DNA of 64,000 nt from JAFECT01 sp036501825 (GTDB lineage Bacteria > Pseudomonadota > Alphaproteobacteria > Caulobacterales > Caulobacteraceae), in the NCBI GenBank assembly GCA_036501825.1, contig DASXZP010000026.1, positions 496,001 to 560,000 on the forward strand. Direction: 5' to 3'. The notes beneath the pieces are model-generated. The model saw only the letters and a program-made list of their open reading frames with translations. It was not told the origin of the DNA and did no database searches. A program made the position numbers and the translations under genes. Position 1 is the stretch's first letter. Each line of letters opens with the position of its first letter. Shown here one piece after another: positions 1 to 7,356 of this stretch.

Positions 1-1181
1 TCAAGCAGCTGCTGATGGTCTCCGGTTTCGACCGTTACTTCCAGATCGCGCCCTGCTTCCGCGACGAAGACGCGCGCGCCGACCGCTCGCCGGGCGAGTT
101 CTATCAGCTCGACGTCGAGATGAGCTTCGTCACCCAAGAGGACGTGTTCGCCGCCATCGAGCCGGTGATCCACGGCGTGTTCGAAGAGTTTGCGCAGGGC
201 CGCAAGGTCACGCCGATGAGCTTCCCGCGCATCGCCTACAAGGACGCGATCCAGCAGTACGGCTCCGACAAGCCGGACATGCGCAACCCGATCCTGATGC
301 AGGACGTGAGCGAGCACTTCCGCGGCGGCGGCTTCGGCGTGTTCGCCAAGATTCTCGACGCGTCGCCCAAGCATCGCGTGTGGGCGATCCCCGCGCCCGG
401 CGGCGGCAGCCGTGCCTTCTGTGACCGGATGAACAGCTGGGCCCAGGGCGAAGGCCAGCCGGGCCTCGGCTACATCTTCTGGCGTGACGGCGAAGAGGGC
501 GGCGCGGGCCCGATCGCCAAGAACCTCGGCGAGGCGCCGGTTACCGCGATCCGCGAACAACTGGGCCTCAAGGTCGGCGACGCGGTGTTCTTCGCGGCGG
601 GCGATCCGGACACGTTCGCCAAGTTCGCCGGCGCGGCGCGCACCAAGGTCGGCGTCGACCTCGAGCTCATCGACAAGGACCGCTTCGCCCTGTGCTGGGT
701 CGTCGACTATCCGATGTTCGAGTGGAACGAGGACGAGAAGCGCGTCGACTTCTCGCACAACCCGTTCTCCATGCCGCAAGGCGAACTGGAAGCGCTGGAG
801 GCGAAGGATCCGCTCGACGTGCTGGCCTATCAGTACGACATCGTCTGCAACGGCGTTGAGCTGTGCTCCGGCGCGATCCGCAACCATCGGCCGGACATCA
901 TGGTCAAGGCCTTCGGTATCGCCGGCTACCCGCCGGAAGTGGTGGAAGAGAAGTTCGGCGGCATGCTGAACGCCTTCCGCTACGGCGCCCCGCCCCACGG
1001 CGGTCTCGCGCCCGGCGTCGATCGCATCGTCATGCTGCTGGCCGGCGCGGAGAACATCCGCGAGGTGATCGCCTTCCCGCTGAACCAGCAGGGCGTCGAC
1101 TTGCTGATGAACGCCCCGTCGGAAGTGACCGAACGTCAGCTCAAGGAACTGCACATCCGCACCGTCGCGCCGATCAAGTAA
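1..1181 (+). CDS. aspS: Aspartyl-tRNA synthetase, C-terminal part (cut by window start)
   Basis: Class II aminoacyl-tRNA synthetase that charges tRNA-Asp in the cytoplasm. The reading frame is open from the window edge, so the N-terminal anticodon-binding domain and motif 1 are missing. The first visible residues run into motif 2 (FRDEDARADRSPGEFYQLD), followed by the bacterial GAD-type insertion and then motif 3 (GGLAPGVDRIVMLLAG) near the end. The order and spacing fit bacterial-type AspRS. The gene ends one base before the stop of a convergent pentapeptide-repeat gene. Whether it is the discriminating (Asp-only) or non-discriminating form cannot be read from this part. Confidence 0.97.
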   Translation, partial: KQLLMVSGFDRYFQIAPCFRDEDARADRSPGEFYQLDVEMSFVTQEDVFAAIEPVIHGVFEEFAQGRKVTPMSFPRIAYKDAIQQYGSDKPDMRNPILMQDVSEHFRGGGFGVFAKILDASPKHRVWAIPAPGGGSRAFCDRMNSWAQGEGQPGLGYIFWRDGEEGGAGPIAKNLGEAPVTAIREQLGLKVGDAVFFAAGDPDTFAKFAGAARTKVGVDLELIDKDRFALCWVVDYPMFEWNEDEKRVDFSHNPFSMPQGELEALEAKDPLDVLAYQYDIVCNGVELCSGAIRNHRPDIMVKAFGIAGYPPEVVEEKFGGMLNAFRYGAPPHGGLAPGVDRIVMLLAGAENIREVIAFPLNQQGVDLLMNAPSEVTERQLKELHIRTVAPIK

Positions 1182-2117
1182 TCAGGGCCGGTTCTGCGCG
1201 GCGATGAAGCGCGGCTCGGCCGGCGGCGCAGGCGCAGCGGGCGGGGCGGCCTTGGGAACGCCCAGGGCGCGTTCGAGCGCCTTCTGGATCGCAGCGGCCT
1301 TCAGCGCTTTCAGCGAACATCCGCGCGCAACCAGGCCCTCGGGCAGGCGCGTCGCGTGGTCGGTGCAGGAAAGATCGATCTGGCCTTGGGTCAGGTGATG
1401 CGCGTTTGACAGATCCGCGCCCTTCAGGTCGGCCCCTTCGAGATGGGCGCCGGCGAAGTCGGCATTGGTGAAGTTTCCGTACTTCAGCACCGCCGCCTGC
1501 ATTGTCGCGTTGCGGAACGACGCGTGACTGAAATCACCGCGGTCCAGGCGCGCGAGCACCAGGGTCGCGCCGGTGAAATCCGCGCCGGCGGCTTTGACCT
1601 CGGTCAGCACCGTGCCGGTCATGTCCGAGTTGGCGAAGACGGCGCTGATCAGCGTGGCTTCGGGGAACTTGGCGCCCAGCAGGCTCGAACCGGCAAGGCG
1701 GGCGCCGGTCAGGTTAGCTTCCTCGAAGTCGGCGCCCTGGGCGACCACGCCCTCCAAGACCGCCGAGATGAAGATCGCGTGCCGGAACTTCGCCGCCAGC
1801 ATCTGGGCGTTGCGCAGGTCGGCGCGGGTGAAGTTCGACGAGTTGAAATCCGACCCCATCAGCTGCGCGCCGCGCAGATCGGAGCCGACCAGGGTCGCGT
1901 TGTTGAAGTTGGCCGCGGTGAAGGTCGCCCCGATCAGCTTGCGGCCCGACAGCTCGCAGTGCTGGCACGAGCCGCCGAAGGAAACCGTGCGCGCCACGTC
2001 GTGGTCGCCGAAGCTCAATTCGGTCCGCGCCTGCGCAGCGCCGGCCATCGCGCCCGCCACGAGGAGGGCGGCGAAAGCGGAGGCGACGAACGCGAGGCTG
2101 CGGCGAACCAGGGTCAT
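1182..2117 (-). CDS. Secreted pentapeptide-repeat protein
   Basis: About 311 residues. An N-terminal signal peptide (hydrophobic stretch ending near AQA) is followed by a CxxC pair and about 150 residues of A(D/N)LxG-type pentapeptide repeats, which fold into a right-handed quadrilateral beta helix. The tail has two cysteines in a conserved-looking LTQ...C...LPEG...C arrangement, then a Pro/Ala-rich end. I chose the ATG at 2117 because the signal peptide begins there. A shorter paralogue with the same CxxC start and cysteine tail lies at 6649-7143. A transposon is inserted 56 bp upstream of the start, probably within its promoter. Molecular role unknown; probably periplasmic. Confidence 0.85.
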   Translation of the reverse strand: MTLVRRSLAFVASAFAALLVAGAMAGAAQARTELSFGDHDVARTVSFGGSCQHCELSGRKLIGATFTAANFNNATLVGSDLRGAQLMGSDFNSSNFTRADLRNAQMLAAKFRHAIFISAVLEGVVAQGADFEEANLTGARLAGSSLLGAKFPEATLISAVFANSDMTGTVLTEVKAAGADFTGATLVLARLDRGDFSHASFRNATMQAAVLKYGNFTNADFAGAHLEGADLKGADLSNAHHLTQGQIDLSCTDHATRLPEGLVARGCSLKALKAAAIQKALERALGVPKAAPPAAPAPPAEPRFIAAQNRP

Positions 2118-2172
2118 GGGTCCGATGTGAGGGCTAAGCGCCTGGGGCGCCACTTAAATCTCGGTAATCCAC

Positions 2173-2197
2173 GGTGTTATGGCGCAACCGCCACAAG
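2173..2197 (+). repeat. Left terminal inverted repeat of the IS1595-type element
   Basis: 25-bp arm starting GGTGTTATGGCGCAA. Its reverse complement recurs at 5751-5775 with a single C/T difference. The flanking GGTAATCCAC at 2163-2172 is repeated directly outside the other end. Confidence 0.92.
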
Positions 2198-2249
2198 GTG
2201 ACCTGAGGTGAGGGGTCCAGCATGGGGTGCCGTGGCCCTGGTCGCCGCC

Positions 2250-3167
2250 CTAAGTGGCGTCGTTTCCAGTTCGGGTCGGATGGAAGGTCGTTCGGCCTTC
2301 GAGCACATTCCCTCCGAGCGTCATTCTGAAATTGGTGTGCCGCGTTCCTTTGAACACGTCCTCATAGCCAATGCGCCCATATACGACGATGACCTTCATG
2401 GTCTCGTCGCTCGCGTCGGGCAGACGGTCCATAAAGAAGCGATAGAAAACATCAGCGCCCGGAAGAATAATCGTGTCCTGGGCGAGGCTTTCCAGCTTGG
2501 GGCGCCCGATCTTTTCGGCGTTTTCAAAGTAGCCATATCCAGTAGAAACGCTGAGCTTTCTAGCGGGGGTCTTTCCAGCGTTCTTGATCCTAAGCTTTAT
2601 TTCGATCGCTGGAAGTCCCCTGAACTGCCCGATCGAAGCCGTTGCGGATACAATGCCTACATAGGCTCTCAACTCTTGCTCAGAGACAGATTTGGCATGG
2701 GCGAGCGCTTGATCGCTTCCCTGGATGGCCTTTTCGGCAGCCGTGGCGCTTCGCTGGGCCGCGCCTACACTCTCGACAGCAGCCCCGGTGGCGACGCGGC
2801 TTTGTCGAACGGTCAAGAGCAACGCAATGATCTGGCCAATCAGCGCCAAGACCTGAAGGGCGCCGACGACCACGAGCGCGAGGGTGTAGTCGGCCGTCTT
2901 CTCAGCGGCCCCAGCCTCGCGGCATTCGGGCTGGGCATTGCTGGGATGGCCATTCAGGCCGCAGGGTGGTGGCGGTGGCTTAACGACCGGCGGTTTTGGT
3001 CCGGCCTGGGCCTGTGGATCTGTGGCGTGGCTATTTTCGTTGCGGGGATTTGGACGTGTCTGGGCATTGGCCGCTAGGCAGAAAGTAGCGACCACTCCCG
3101 CAGCCGTGATCGCGATCAGTCCGCTTCGTGCAACCGCACCGTATGAGCGCCAATCGCGATCAGGCAT
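2250..3167 (-). CDS. Membrane-anchored protein of unknown function (transposon cargo)
   Basis: About 305 residues. The N-terminus has a hydrophobic segment ending in ANAQT (signal peptide or anchor), then a Pro-rich stretch, a clear transmembrane segment around residues 95-120 (VVVGALQVLALIGQIIALLL), an Ala-rich probable helical linker and a beta-rich C-terminal domain containing KNAGKTPA, a pattern seen in many uncharacterised proteobacterial membrane proteins. It overlaps the end of the DUF6471 gene by 52 nt, so the two are probably translated from one mRNA. The ATG at 3167 lacks a strong Shine-Dalgarno, consistent with coupling. It lies wholly inside the transposon. Function not recognised. 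Confidence 0.7.
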   Translation of the reverse strand: MPDRDWRSYGAVARSGLIAITAAGVVATFCLAANAQTRPNPRNENSHATDPQAQAGPKPPVVKPPPPPCGLNGHPSNAQPECREAGAAEKTADYTLALVVVGALQVLALIGQIIALLLTVRQSRVATGAAVESVGAAQRSATAAEKAIQGSDQALAHAKSVSEQELRAYVGIVSATASIGQFRGLPAIEIKLRIKNAGKTPARKLSVSTGYGYFENAEKIGRPKLESLAQDTIILPGADVFYRFFMDRLPDASDETMKVIVVYGRIGYEDVFKGTRHTNFRMTLGGNVLEGRTTFHPTRTGNDAT

Positions 3168-3349
3168 TGGACGAAGAAGACAGCCGTGAAGCCGCCCCGG
3201 CTGATCTTGGTCCGAATGTTGGGTTCGGTTTCATTGACCCCGATGGCCGCCAGCTTAGCCACTAGGTCGTTATAGCTCACCCCTCGGCGCTTCAACTCTG
3301 CCTTGAGAATCCCCTTTACGTGGGCCGTCCAGTCTCGCTCGCCTGCCAT
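3116..3349 (-). CDS. DUF6471 small helical protein (transposon cargo)
   Basis: 77 residues matching the DUF6471 family pattern: W-x-VKGILKAELKRRGVSYNDLVAKLAAIG followed by ETEPNIRTKISRG. The helical layout resembles an XRE-like HTH, so DNA binding is plausible but not shown. The start at 3349 is well supported by GGAGG six bases upstream. It is divergent from the transposase across a 103-bp gap holding three copies of a CATATCCGTA half-site, which makes it a good candidate for a local regulator of the element. That role is inference. Confidence 0.8.
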   Translation of the reverse strand: MAGERDWTAHVKGILKAELKRRGVSYNDLVAKLAAIGVNETEPNIRTKISRGGFTAVFFVQCLIAIGAHTVRLHEAD

Positions 3350-3373
3350 AGTCGCCTCCGTCGCTTTTGTGAG

Positions 3374-3445
3374 CATATCCGTAACGTTTGCCGTTGACAA
3401 CGTCGGCATAGGTGGCCATATCCGTACGCACACGTTACGGATATG
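3374..3445. promoter_or_regulatory. Divergent promoter with three CATATCCGTA half-sites
   Basis: CATATCCGTAACGT at 3374-3387 is exactly inverted as ACGTTACGGATATG at 3432-3445. A further CATATCCGTA at 3417-3426 forms a tighter palindrome with the last site (CATATCCGTA-N9-TACGGATATG, 3417-3445). TTGACA at 3394-3399 with a possible -10 near 3417-3422 would point toward the transposase, so the tighter palindrome would cover its -10 region. This looks like an operator for a repressor encoded by the element. Confidence 0.55.
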
Positions 3446-3452
3446 TCGGCAA

Positions 3453-4433
3453 ATGTCGCAACACTTCCTCCTTTCCAGCCGGGCCAAGAACCTTTCGCTG
3501 GCCTCGGTTTTCCGCATGACGGACGCTGAGGCTGAGACGGCCTTCCGCAAGGTCCGCTGGCCGGAGACGAGCGGCGAGCCGGTGTGCCCGTCCTGCGGGG
3601 GCGTGGACGCCTACGATTGCCGGCGCCCGAGCGGTGCGCCGCGTTTCCGCTGCCGCGCCTGCGCGAAGGATTTCAGCGTCACGTCCGGGACGCTGTTCGC
3701 GTCGCACAAGCTGCCGCTGCGCTCCTACCTCGCGGCTATCGCGATCTTCTGCAACGAGGTGAAGGGCAAGAGCATGTTGGCGATGAGCCGCGACCTGGGC
3801 CTCAGCTACAAGGCTGCGTTCGTCCTCTGCCACAAGCTGCGCGAGGCCGTGGCGAGCGAAATGAAGGGCCGCACGCTCGGCGGCGACGGCAAGGTCGCTG
3901 AGGTCGATGGCGCCTATTTCGGCGGCTATGTGAAGCCCGCGAACCTCCGCGAAAACCGCGTTGACCGCAGGCTTGCCGAGAACCGCAGCGGCAAGCGCAA
4001 GGTCGTGGTCATAATCCGCGAGCGCGGCGGCAACAGCCTTCCGGCCGTGTTCAGGTCGGAAGCCGCCGCGACGCGCTTTATCCGCTCGCACGTCGCCAAG
4101 GGTACGGTCGTGAACGCGGACGAAGCGTCCTCATGGGACGGCCTCAACGCGACCTTTGAAATGAAGCGCATCAATCACTCGGAAGCCTATTCACTCGACG
4201 GCGCTTGCACGAATTGGGCTGAGGAGTTTTTCAGCCGCCTGCGCCGCGCGGAGATCGGCCACCACCACCACATTTCCGGCGTCTACCTCCTGCGCTACGC
4301 CCAAGAGGCGGCTTGGCGCGAGGACAACCGCCGCGTCGCCAACGGCGAGCAAGTCGAGCGCGTCGCCGGTCTCGCGATGGGGAGCAAGCCCAGCGTCGAT
4401 TTCTCTGGCTACTGGCAACGCCGGGCGGCTTGA
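3453..4433 (+). CDS. IS1595-family (ISXO2-like) transposase
   Basis: 326 residues, full length for the family. An N-terminal zinc ribbon has Cys pairs at about 45/48 and 67/70 (CPSCGG and CRAC). The DDE-type catalytic domain shows EVDGAYFGG (Asp about 152), NADEASSWDG (Asp about 223) and TNWAEEFFSRLRRAEIGHHH (Asn/Glu about 254-257), then the typical LLRYAQEAAWREDNRR end. No frameshift or stop is seen, so the enzyme could be active. I used the ATG at 3453, where homology to zinc-ribbon transposases begins; longer frames run through the operator region. It would act on the 25-bp ends at 2173 and 5775. Confidence 0.93.
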   Translation: MSQHFLLSSRAKNLSLASVFRMTDAEAETAFRKVRWPETSGEPVCPSCGGVDAYDCRRPSGAPRFRCRACAKDFSVTSGTLFASHKLPLRSYLAAIAIFCNEVKGKSMLAMSRDLGLSYKAAFVLCHKLREAVASEMKGRTLGGDGKVAEVDGAYFGGYVKPANLRENRVDRRLAENRSGKRKVVVIIRERGGNSLPAVFRSEAAATRFIRSHVAKGTVVNADEASSWDGLNATFEMKRINHSEAYSLDGACTNWAEEFFSRLRRAEIGHHHHISGVYLLRYAQEAAWREDNRRVANGEQVERVAGLAMGSKPSVDFSGYWQRRAA

Positions 4434-4440
4434 ACTAGGT

Positions 4441-4605
4441 TCCCTGCGGGATCGGCCCTTCGGCCGTCCTGGGGCGTAGAAACCCCTCGGTTAGCGGCCC
4501 GTGTGCGGCCGTCAACGCACTCCTCGACCCTTTGGTCGGGGAGGCTCCGGTGTATGTCCAGGGCGAAAGCCTAAAGACCGGCGCGGCCTTCTAACCGAGG
4601 CTTTC
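4441..4605 (+). ncRNA. Candidate structured RNA downstream of the transposase
   Basis: This 206-nt gene-free stretch folds by eye into a compact multibranch structure. Closing helix: CCTCGGTTAG (4485-4494) with CTAACCGAGG (4591-4600). Inside are a CGGCC/GGCCG hairpin (4495-4511), a 10-bp hairpin with a CUUU loop (4520-4543), and a CCGGT/ACCGG arm (4547-4581) topped by GGC-GAAA-GCC, a GNRA tetraloop. A CGGCC/GGCCG hairpin precedes it (4453-4466). The GNRA loop and the G-U pairs work only if the plus strand is transcribed. It could be a free RNA of the element or the leader of the gene at 4640. It matches no RNA family I can name. Confidence 0.55.
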
Positions 4606-4639
4606 TAACTCCCCGATCACCAGGGTCGGAGGCGACGCT

Positions 4640-4894
4640 TTGGACGAGAGCGAATCAGCAGGCGCCACTGTTTTCTTCTTCCTGATCGGCTTGCCGCTGA
4701 TCGCGCTGATCCCAGCGGCAATCGCCCGAAGCAAAGGCCGCAACTTCTTCGTCTGGTGGCTCTACGGCGTGTTCCTGTGGATCATCGCGTTCGTCCATTC
4801 GATCCTGATCGGACCGGCGAGACGCTGTCCACATTGCGACGAAGGCATACGGCCGGAAGCGCGGGTTTGCCCGCACTGTCAGCGCGACGTGTAG
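4640..4894 (+). CDS. Small membrane protein with C-terminal zinc ribbon (transposon cargo)
   Basis: 84 residues. Two hydrophobic segments (about 10-30 and 36-58) precede a zinc-ribbon tail with CPHC and CPHC pairs. It starts at TTG (4640) with GGAGG seven bases upstream, which decides this start over later codons. It follows the candidate structured RNA and is inside the transposon. Function not recognised; similar zinc-ribbon/membrane proteins are common and uncharacterised. Confidence 0.7.
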   Translation: MDESESAGATVFFFLIGLPLIALIPAAIARSKGRNFFVWWLYGVFLWIIAFVHSILIGPARRCPHCDEGIRPEARVCPHCQRDV

Positions 4895-4977
4895 CGAGGT
4901 ATGGTGCGCCGACGAAAGGCGCGCCCCCATGACCAACTCAGCCGATCAGATGCGCGATCTAACGGGCCTTCCGATGG

Positions 4978-5262
4978 TCAGGGTGTTGACCCCCGAAGAA
5001 GACGCACGACTCGCGCAAGCCCGAAAAGAGCGTCTACAACGTCTCTTCCCCGTTGACGGTCCATCTCCACTAGGTCCGGAGCCTTCACGCCGGAGTTCAC
5101 GTAGCGATCTATCCCTTCGTGGATTTCTTCAGAAAGTGTTTTCTCGGCTTCCGGGCCGCCACGCTCGATCTCACGCGCGATCAGCACGCTGAGGACGACG
5201 TGCGAGACGACTCGATCCTCAGAAATCGCGGCGGCTAACCGCTTGCTCTCTACGCTTTCCAT
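4978..5262 (-). CDS. Hypothetical protein (transposon cargo)
   Basis: 94 residues, mostly predicted helix, with no domain I recognise. I prefer this strand over an overlapping plus-strand frame (4929-5192) because third-position GC is higher and the sequence reads like a soluble helical protein (for example VVSHVVLSVLIAREIERGG). The plus-strand frame becomes Arg/Ser-rich in its second half, typical of antisense reading. It follows the 142-residue gene at 5290-5718 with a 27-nt gap, so they may be co-transcribed. The strand choice is not certain. Confidence 0.55.
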   Translation of the reverse strand: MESVESKRLAAAISEDRVVSHVVLSVLIAREIERGGPEAEKTLSEEIHEGIDRYVNSGVKAPDLVEMDRQRGRDVVDALFGLARVVRLLRGSTP

Positions 5263-5289
5263 TCGCCCCTCCCTCGCGGAGTAGCAGTT

Positions 5290-5718
5290 CTAGCTGGCGA
5301 CACGCGCTAGCGCCCAGCGCTTCGGCCTCACGCTCACGCGCTCGATCCCCTGGCCCTCTAGGGCCGCGAGGGTAGCGTGCAACGAACACTCGATTGTGGA
5401 GACGGTCCTGGGGTCGCGCTGGTCTAGCCCAAGCTCCCCTATGACCCTGCGGGCCAGTTGCCGGGCCGTGAGGGGCTGGCCCTCGCACCGCAGGATCAGG
5501 AGCGCCAGCCGAGTCCAGCGGCCCTGGCGGGGCGTGTGAGGCCGCACCGGCCGGATGGTGCTCAGGTCCGCCTCAGGGGCGAACATCCTCAGGACCGATC
5601 CGACCTGGCTAAGGGCCAGCATGGTCGCCTCAGGATCGTCGGTCGCGTAGTGCGCCAGCTCACCCTTCAACCGGGCGTATTTGGCCCTCAGGGCGGCGAC
5701 AACGTGACGTTCGGCCAT
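5290..5718 (-). CDS. Hypothetical protein with putative winged-helix C-terminus (transposon cargo)
   Basis: 142 residues. The N-terminal part (MAERHVVAALRAKYARLKGEL) looks like a short coiled coil of a type recurring in alphaproteobacterial mobile regions. The C-terminal half (LTARQLARRVIGELGL ... SLHATLAALEGQGIERV) has the spacing of a small helix-turn-helix or winged-helix domain. Function unknown; DNA binding is only a possibility. It is the last gene before the right inverted repeat, its start 33 bp from it, and is transcribed away from that end. Confidence 0.65.
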   Translation of the reverse strand: MAERHVVAALRAKYARLKGELAHYATDDPEATMLALSQVGSVLRMFAPEADLSTIRPVRPHTPRQGRWTRLALLILRCEGQPLTARQLARRVIGELGLDQRDPRTVSTIECSLHATLAALEGQGIERVSVRPKRWALARVAS

Positions 5719-5750
5719 CGCCGAAAGGTGGGGCTATTTCAGGGGTTTGG

Positions 5751-5775
5751 CTTGTGGCGATTGCGCCATAACACC
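5751..5775 (-). repeat. Right terminal inverted repeat of the IS1595-type element
   Basis: 25-bp arm ending CCATAACACC, the reverse complement of 2173-2197 with one mismatch. It is followed directly by GGTAATCCAC, the second copy of the target duplication. Confidence 0.92.
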
Positions 5776-5890
5776 GGTAATCCACGCGGTTGCTGAACCG
5801 ATCGCGACGGTTGGCCGGGTCGTTGCGCGAATTTCACTGGCGCGTCACCCGGCGCTCGGGTTGAGATCGGTCGCGGAGGGGAGGAGGGCC

Positions 5891-6652
5891 ATGAGCGAGG
5901 ACGTCAAGCGCAGCCGCATCGGGCGCAGCCTGGTCCTGCTCGTCGTGTTCGCCCTGCTGGCCTTCGGGTTGCCGGCCGTCCTGCGGCTCGTCGGCGCGCA
6001 CGAATGGCTTCTCGGTTTCGGCCTGGGCGAGGACGCCTTCACCTGGCTTTTCGTGTTCACTGGCGTCGTCCTGGTGGTCGTGATCACCATGGCGCTGCGG
6101 CGGCGCGGCCTGTTACGGGCGACCCAGGCGCTCGGCCTGTGGCCTTTTGCCCCGCAGGGTCTGGCGGTGTGCGCCCTGGCGCTGTTGGTGATGGGCCTGA
6201 CCGCGACCTCGCTGGGTCATCCATTTCAGCTCCCGGCGTTAGGCGTGGGCTTGTCGCTCGGTCTGATCGGCCCGTTCGCTGAGGAGCTGCTGTTTCGCGG
6301 CTTCCTGTTCCGGCAGGCGCGCGACTGGGCGGGGCTGCCGTTCTGGCTTGCCGCGACCCTGTCGTCGCTGCTGTTCGGGATCGGTCACTGGAGCCAGGGC
6401 GATACCCTGGCCATGTCGCTACAGGCGGCGGCGGTCAGCTTTGTCGGCGGCGTCCTGTTCTGCTGGCTGGTCGAGCGGTGGGGCAGCCTGTGGCCGGCCA
6501 TCCTGCTGCATGCCGGGATGGATCTGCTCTGGCTGTGCTTCCTGCTGGGCGACAGCGCGATCGGCGGGCGCGTCGGCAACCTGGCGCGCTTGGCGGCCCT
6601 GGCAGTCGTGATTGTCGGGACCCTGGCGTTGACGCGGCGGCGAAAAGCCTAG
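5891..6652 (+). CDS. CPBP-family intramembrane glutamic endopeptidase (CAAX protease-like)
   Basis: 253-residue polytopic membrane protein with about seven hydrophobic segments. The ABI/CPBP motifs are intact: EELLFR (about 131-136, the EExxxR motif), FGIGH (His about 166) and a third motif HAGMD near residue 213. The family includes intramembrane proteases related to the CAAX prenyl protease Rce1; bacterial substrates are mostly unknown. The start at 5891 is preceded by a purine-rich GGAGGGGAGGAGGG tract. Its stop shares CTAG (6649-6652) with the stop of the convergent pentapeptide gene. The transposon ends 115 bp upstream. Confidence 0.88.
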   Translation: MSEDVKRSRIGRSLVLLVVFALLAFGLPAVLRLVGAHEWLLGFGLGEDAFTWLFVFTGVVLVVVITMALRRRGLLRATQALGLWPFAPQGLAVCALALLVMGLTATSLGHPFQLPALGVGLSLGLIGPFAEELLFRGFLFRQARDWAGLPFWLAATLSSLLFGIGHWSQGDTLAMSLQAAAVSFVGGVLFCWLVERWGSLWPAILLHAGMDLLWLCFLLGDSAIGGRVGNLARLAALAVVIVGTLALTRRRKA

Positions 6653-7143
6653 CAGGCGGGGATCGTCATCCCGCGCGGCAGCCTGGTCGAACGGTCGCCG
6701 CAGGCCCGGCTGAGGCGCGCCTGGGTCAGGCCGCGGGCCCGGTCGAGTTCGGCGCCCGAGAAATTGGCCCCGTCCAGGGTCGCCCCGGCCAGGTTGGCCC
6801 CTTCGAAATAGGCCCCCACCAGGCTGGCGTGGGTCAGGTTGGCGCCGGAGAGGTCGGCCCCCGAGAACAGAGTCCCGTAGCCGTTCAGGTCGCGCAGGTC
6901 AGCGCCGGAGAACCGGCTGTGGTTCATGATGGCGCTGGAAAAGTCGGCCTGGCGCAGGCGCGCGCCGGAAAAGTTCTTTCCTTTCAAGGTCAGTCCCTGA
7001 AAGTCTGCCTGAAACAGATTGCAGCGCGGGCAGCTCGCCCCGGCGCGGGCGCGGGCGATCTGGGAGGCGTTCTGGGCGACGACCGGCGCAGCGGCCAGGG
7101 TCAGGGCCGCGGCGATCAGACTGAGGCGGGCGGCGATGCGCAT
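6649..7143 (-). CDS. Secreted pentapeptide-repeat protein, short paralogue
   Basis: 164 residues: signal peptide ending near VVAQ, a CPRC pair, about 90 residues of pentapeptide repeats (FSGADLSGANLTHASL...) and a tail with LTQARLSRACGD...LPRG...C. The CxxC entry and cysteine tail match the longer protein at 1182-2117, so the two are probably paralogues from an old duplication at this locus. The stop overlaps the CPBP gene's stop tail-to-tail. Role unknown, presumably periplasmic. Confidence 0.83.
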   Translation of the reverse strand: MRIAARLSLIAAALTLAAAPVVAQNASQIARARAGASCPRCNLFQADFQGLTLKGKNFSGARLRQADFSSAIMNHSRFSGADLRDLNGYGTLFSGADLSGANLTHASLVGAYFEGANLAGATLDGANFSGAELDRARGLTQARLSRACGDRSTRLPRGMTIPAC

Positions 7144-7356
7144 GCGAAGAAGCTCCCGGGATCCTGCGATCTCGGCTGCAAGCCTAGGGCCAAAGTCTTG
7201 AATCTCCGTTGCCTGGCCGTCCTGGGGGCGGGCGAGGGCTGGTGGAGGGGCTCCCGGCCTGTGCCAGAAGCTATGGGTGTATCAGCCGCAACCGCCCGAG
7301 GGTCGGCCGGGGTCCCCCCCACCCCTCGACCCGGCGTGTGACGGGCGAGGATCTCG

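Larger units (their letters stand above)
2173..5775. mobile_element. IS1595-family transposon with passenger genes
   Basis: A 3603-bp element bounded by terminal inverted repeats at 2173-2197 and 5751-5775, which match at 24 of 25 positions when one is reverse-complemented. Immediately outside lie identical 10-bp direct repeats (GGTAATCCAC at 2163-2172 and 5776-5785), read here as a target-site duplication. Inside are an IS1595/ISXO2-type transposase, a divergent DUF6471 gene, a membrane protein, a zinc-ribbon membrane protein, two small unknown genes and a probable structured RNA. Base composition is visibly lower in GC than the flanks. IS1595 members carrying passenger genes are known; the usual duplication is 8 bp, so 10 bp is slightly unusual. 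Confidence 0.9.

Noticed and set aside
2208..3077. 289-residue plus-strand frame opposite the transposon membrane protein
   Set aside because: The minus-strand product has a signal-like N-terminus, a clear TM helix and family-like motifs; the plus-strand frame has no coherent domain.
4441..4605. RNase P, SRP RNA, tmRNA or self-splicing intron fragment
   Set aside because: None of the conserved cores of these RNAs is present, and the domain closes neatly on itself without an intron core.
4929..5192. Plus-strand 87-residue frame starting MTNSADQMRD
   Set aside because: Overlaps a minus-strand frame with better codon bias; its second half is Arg/Ser-rich as in antisense reading. It remains an alternative.
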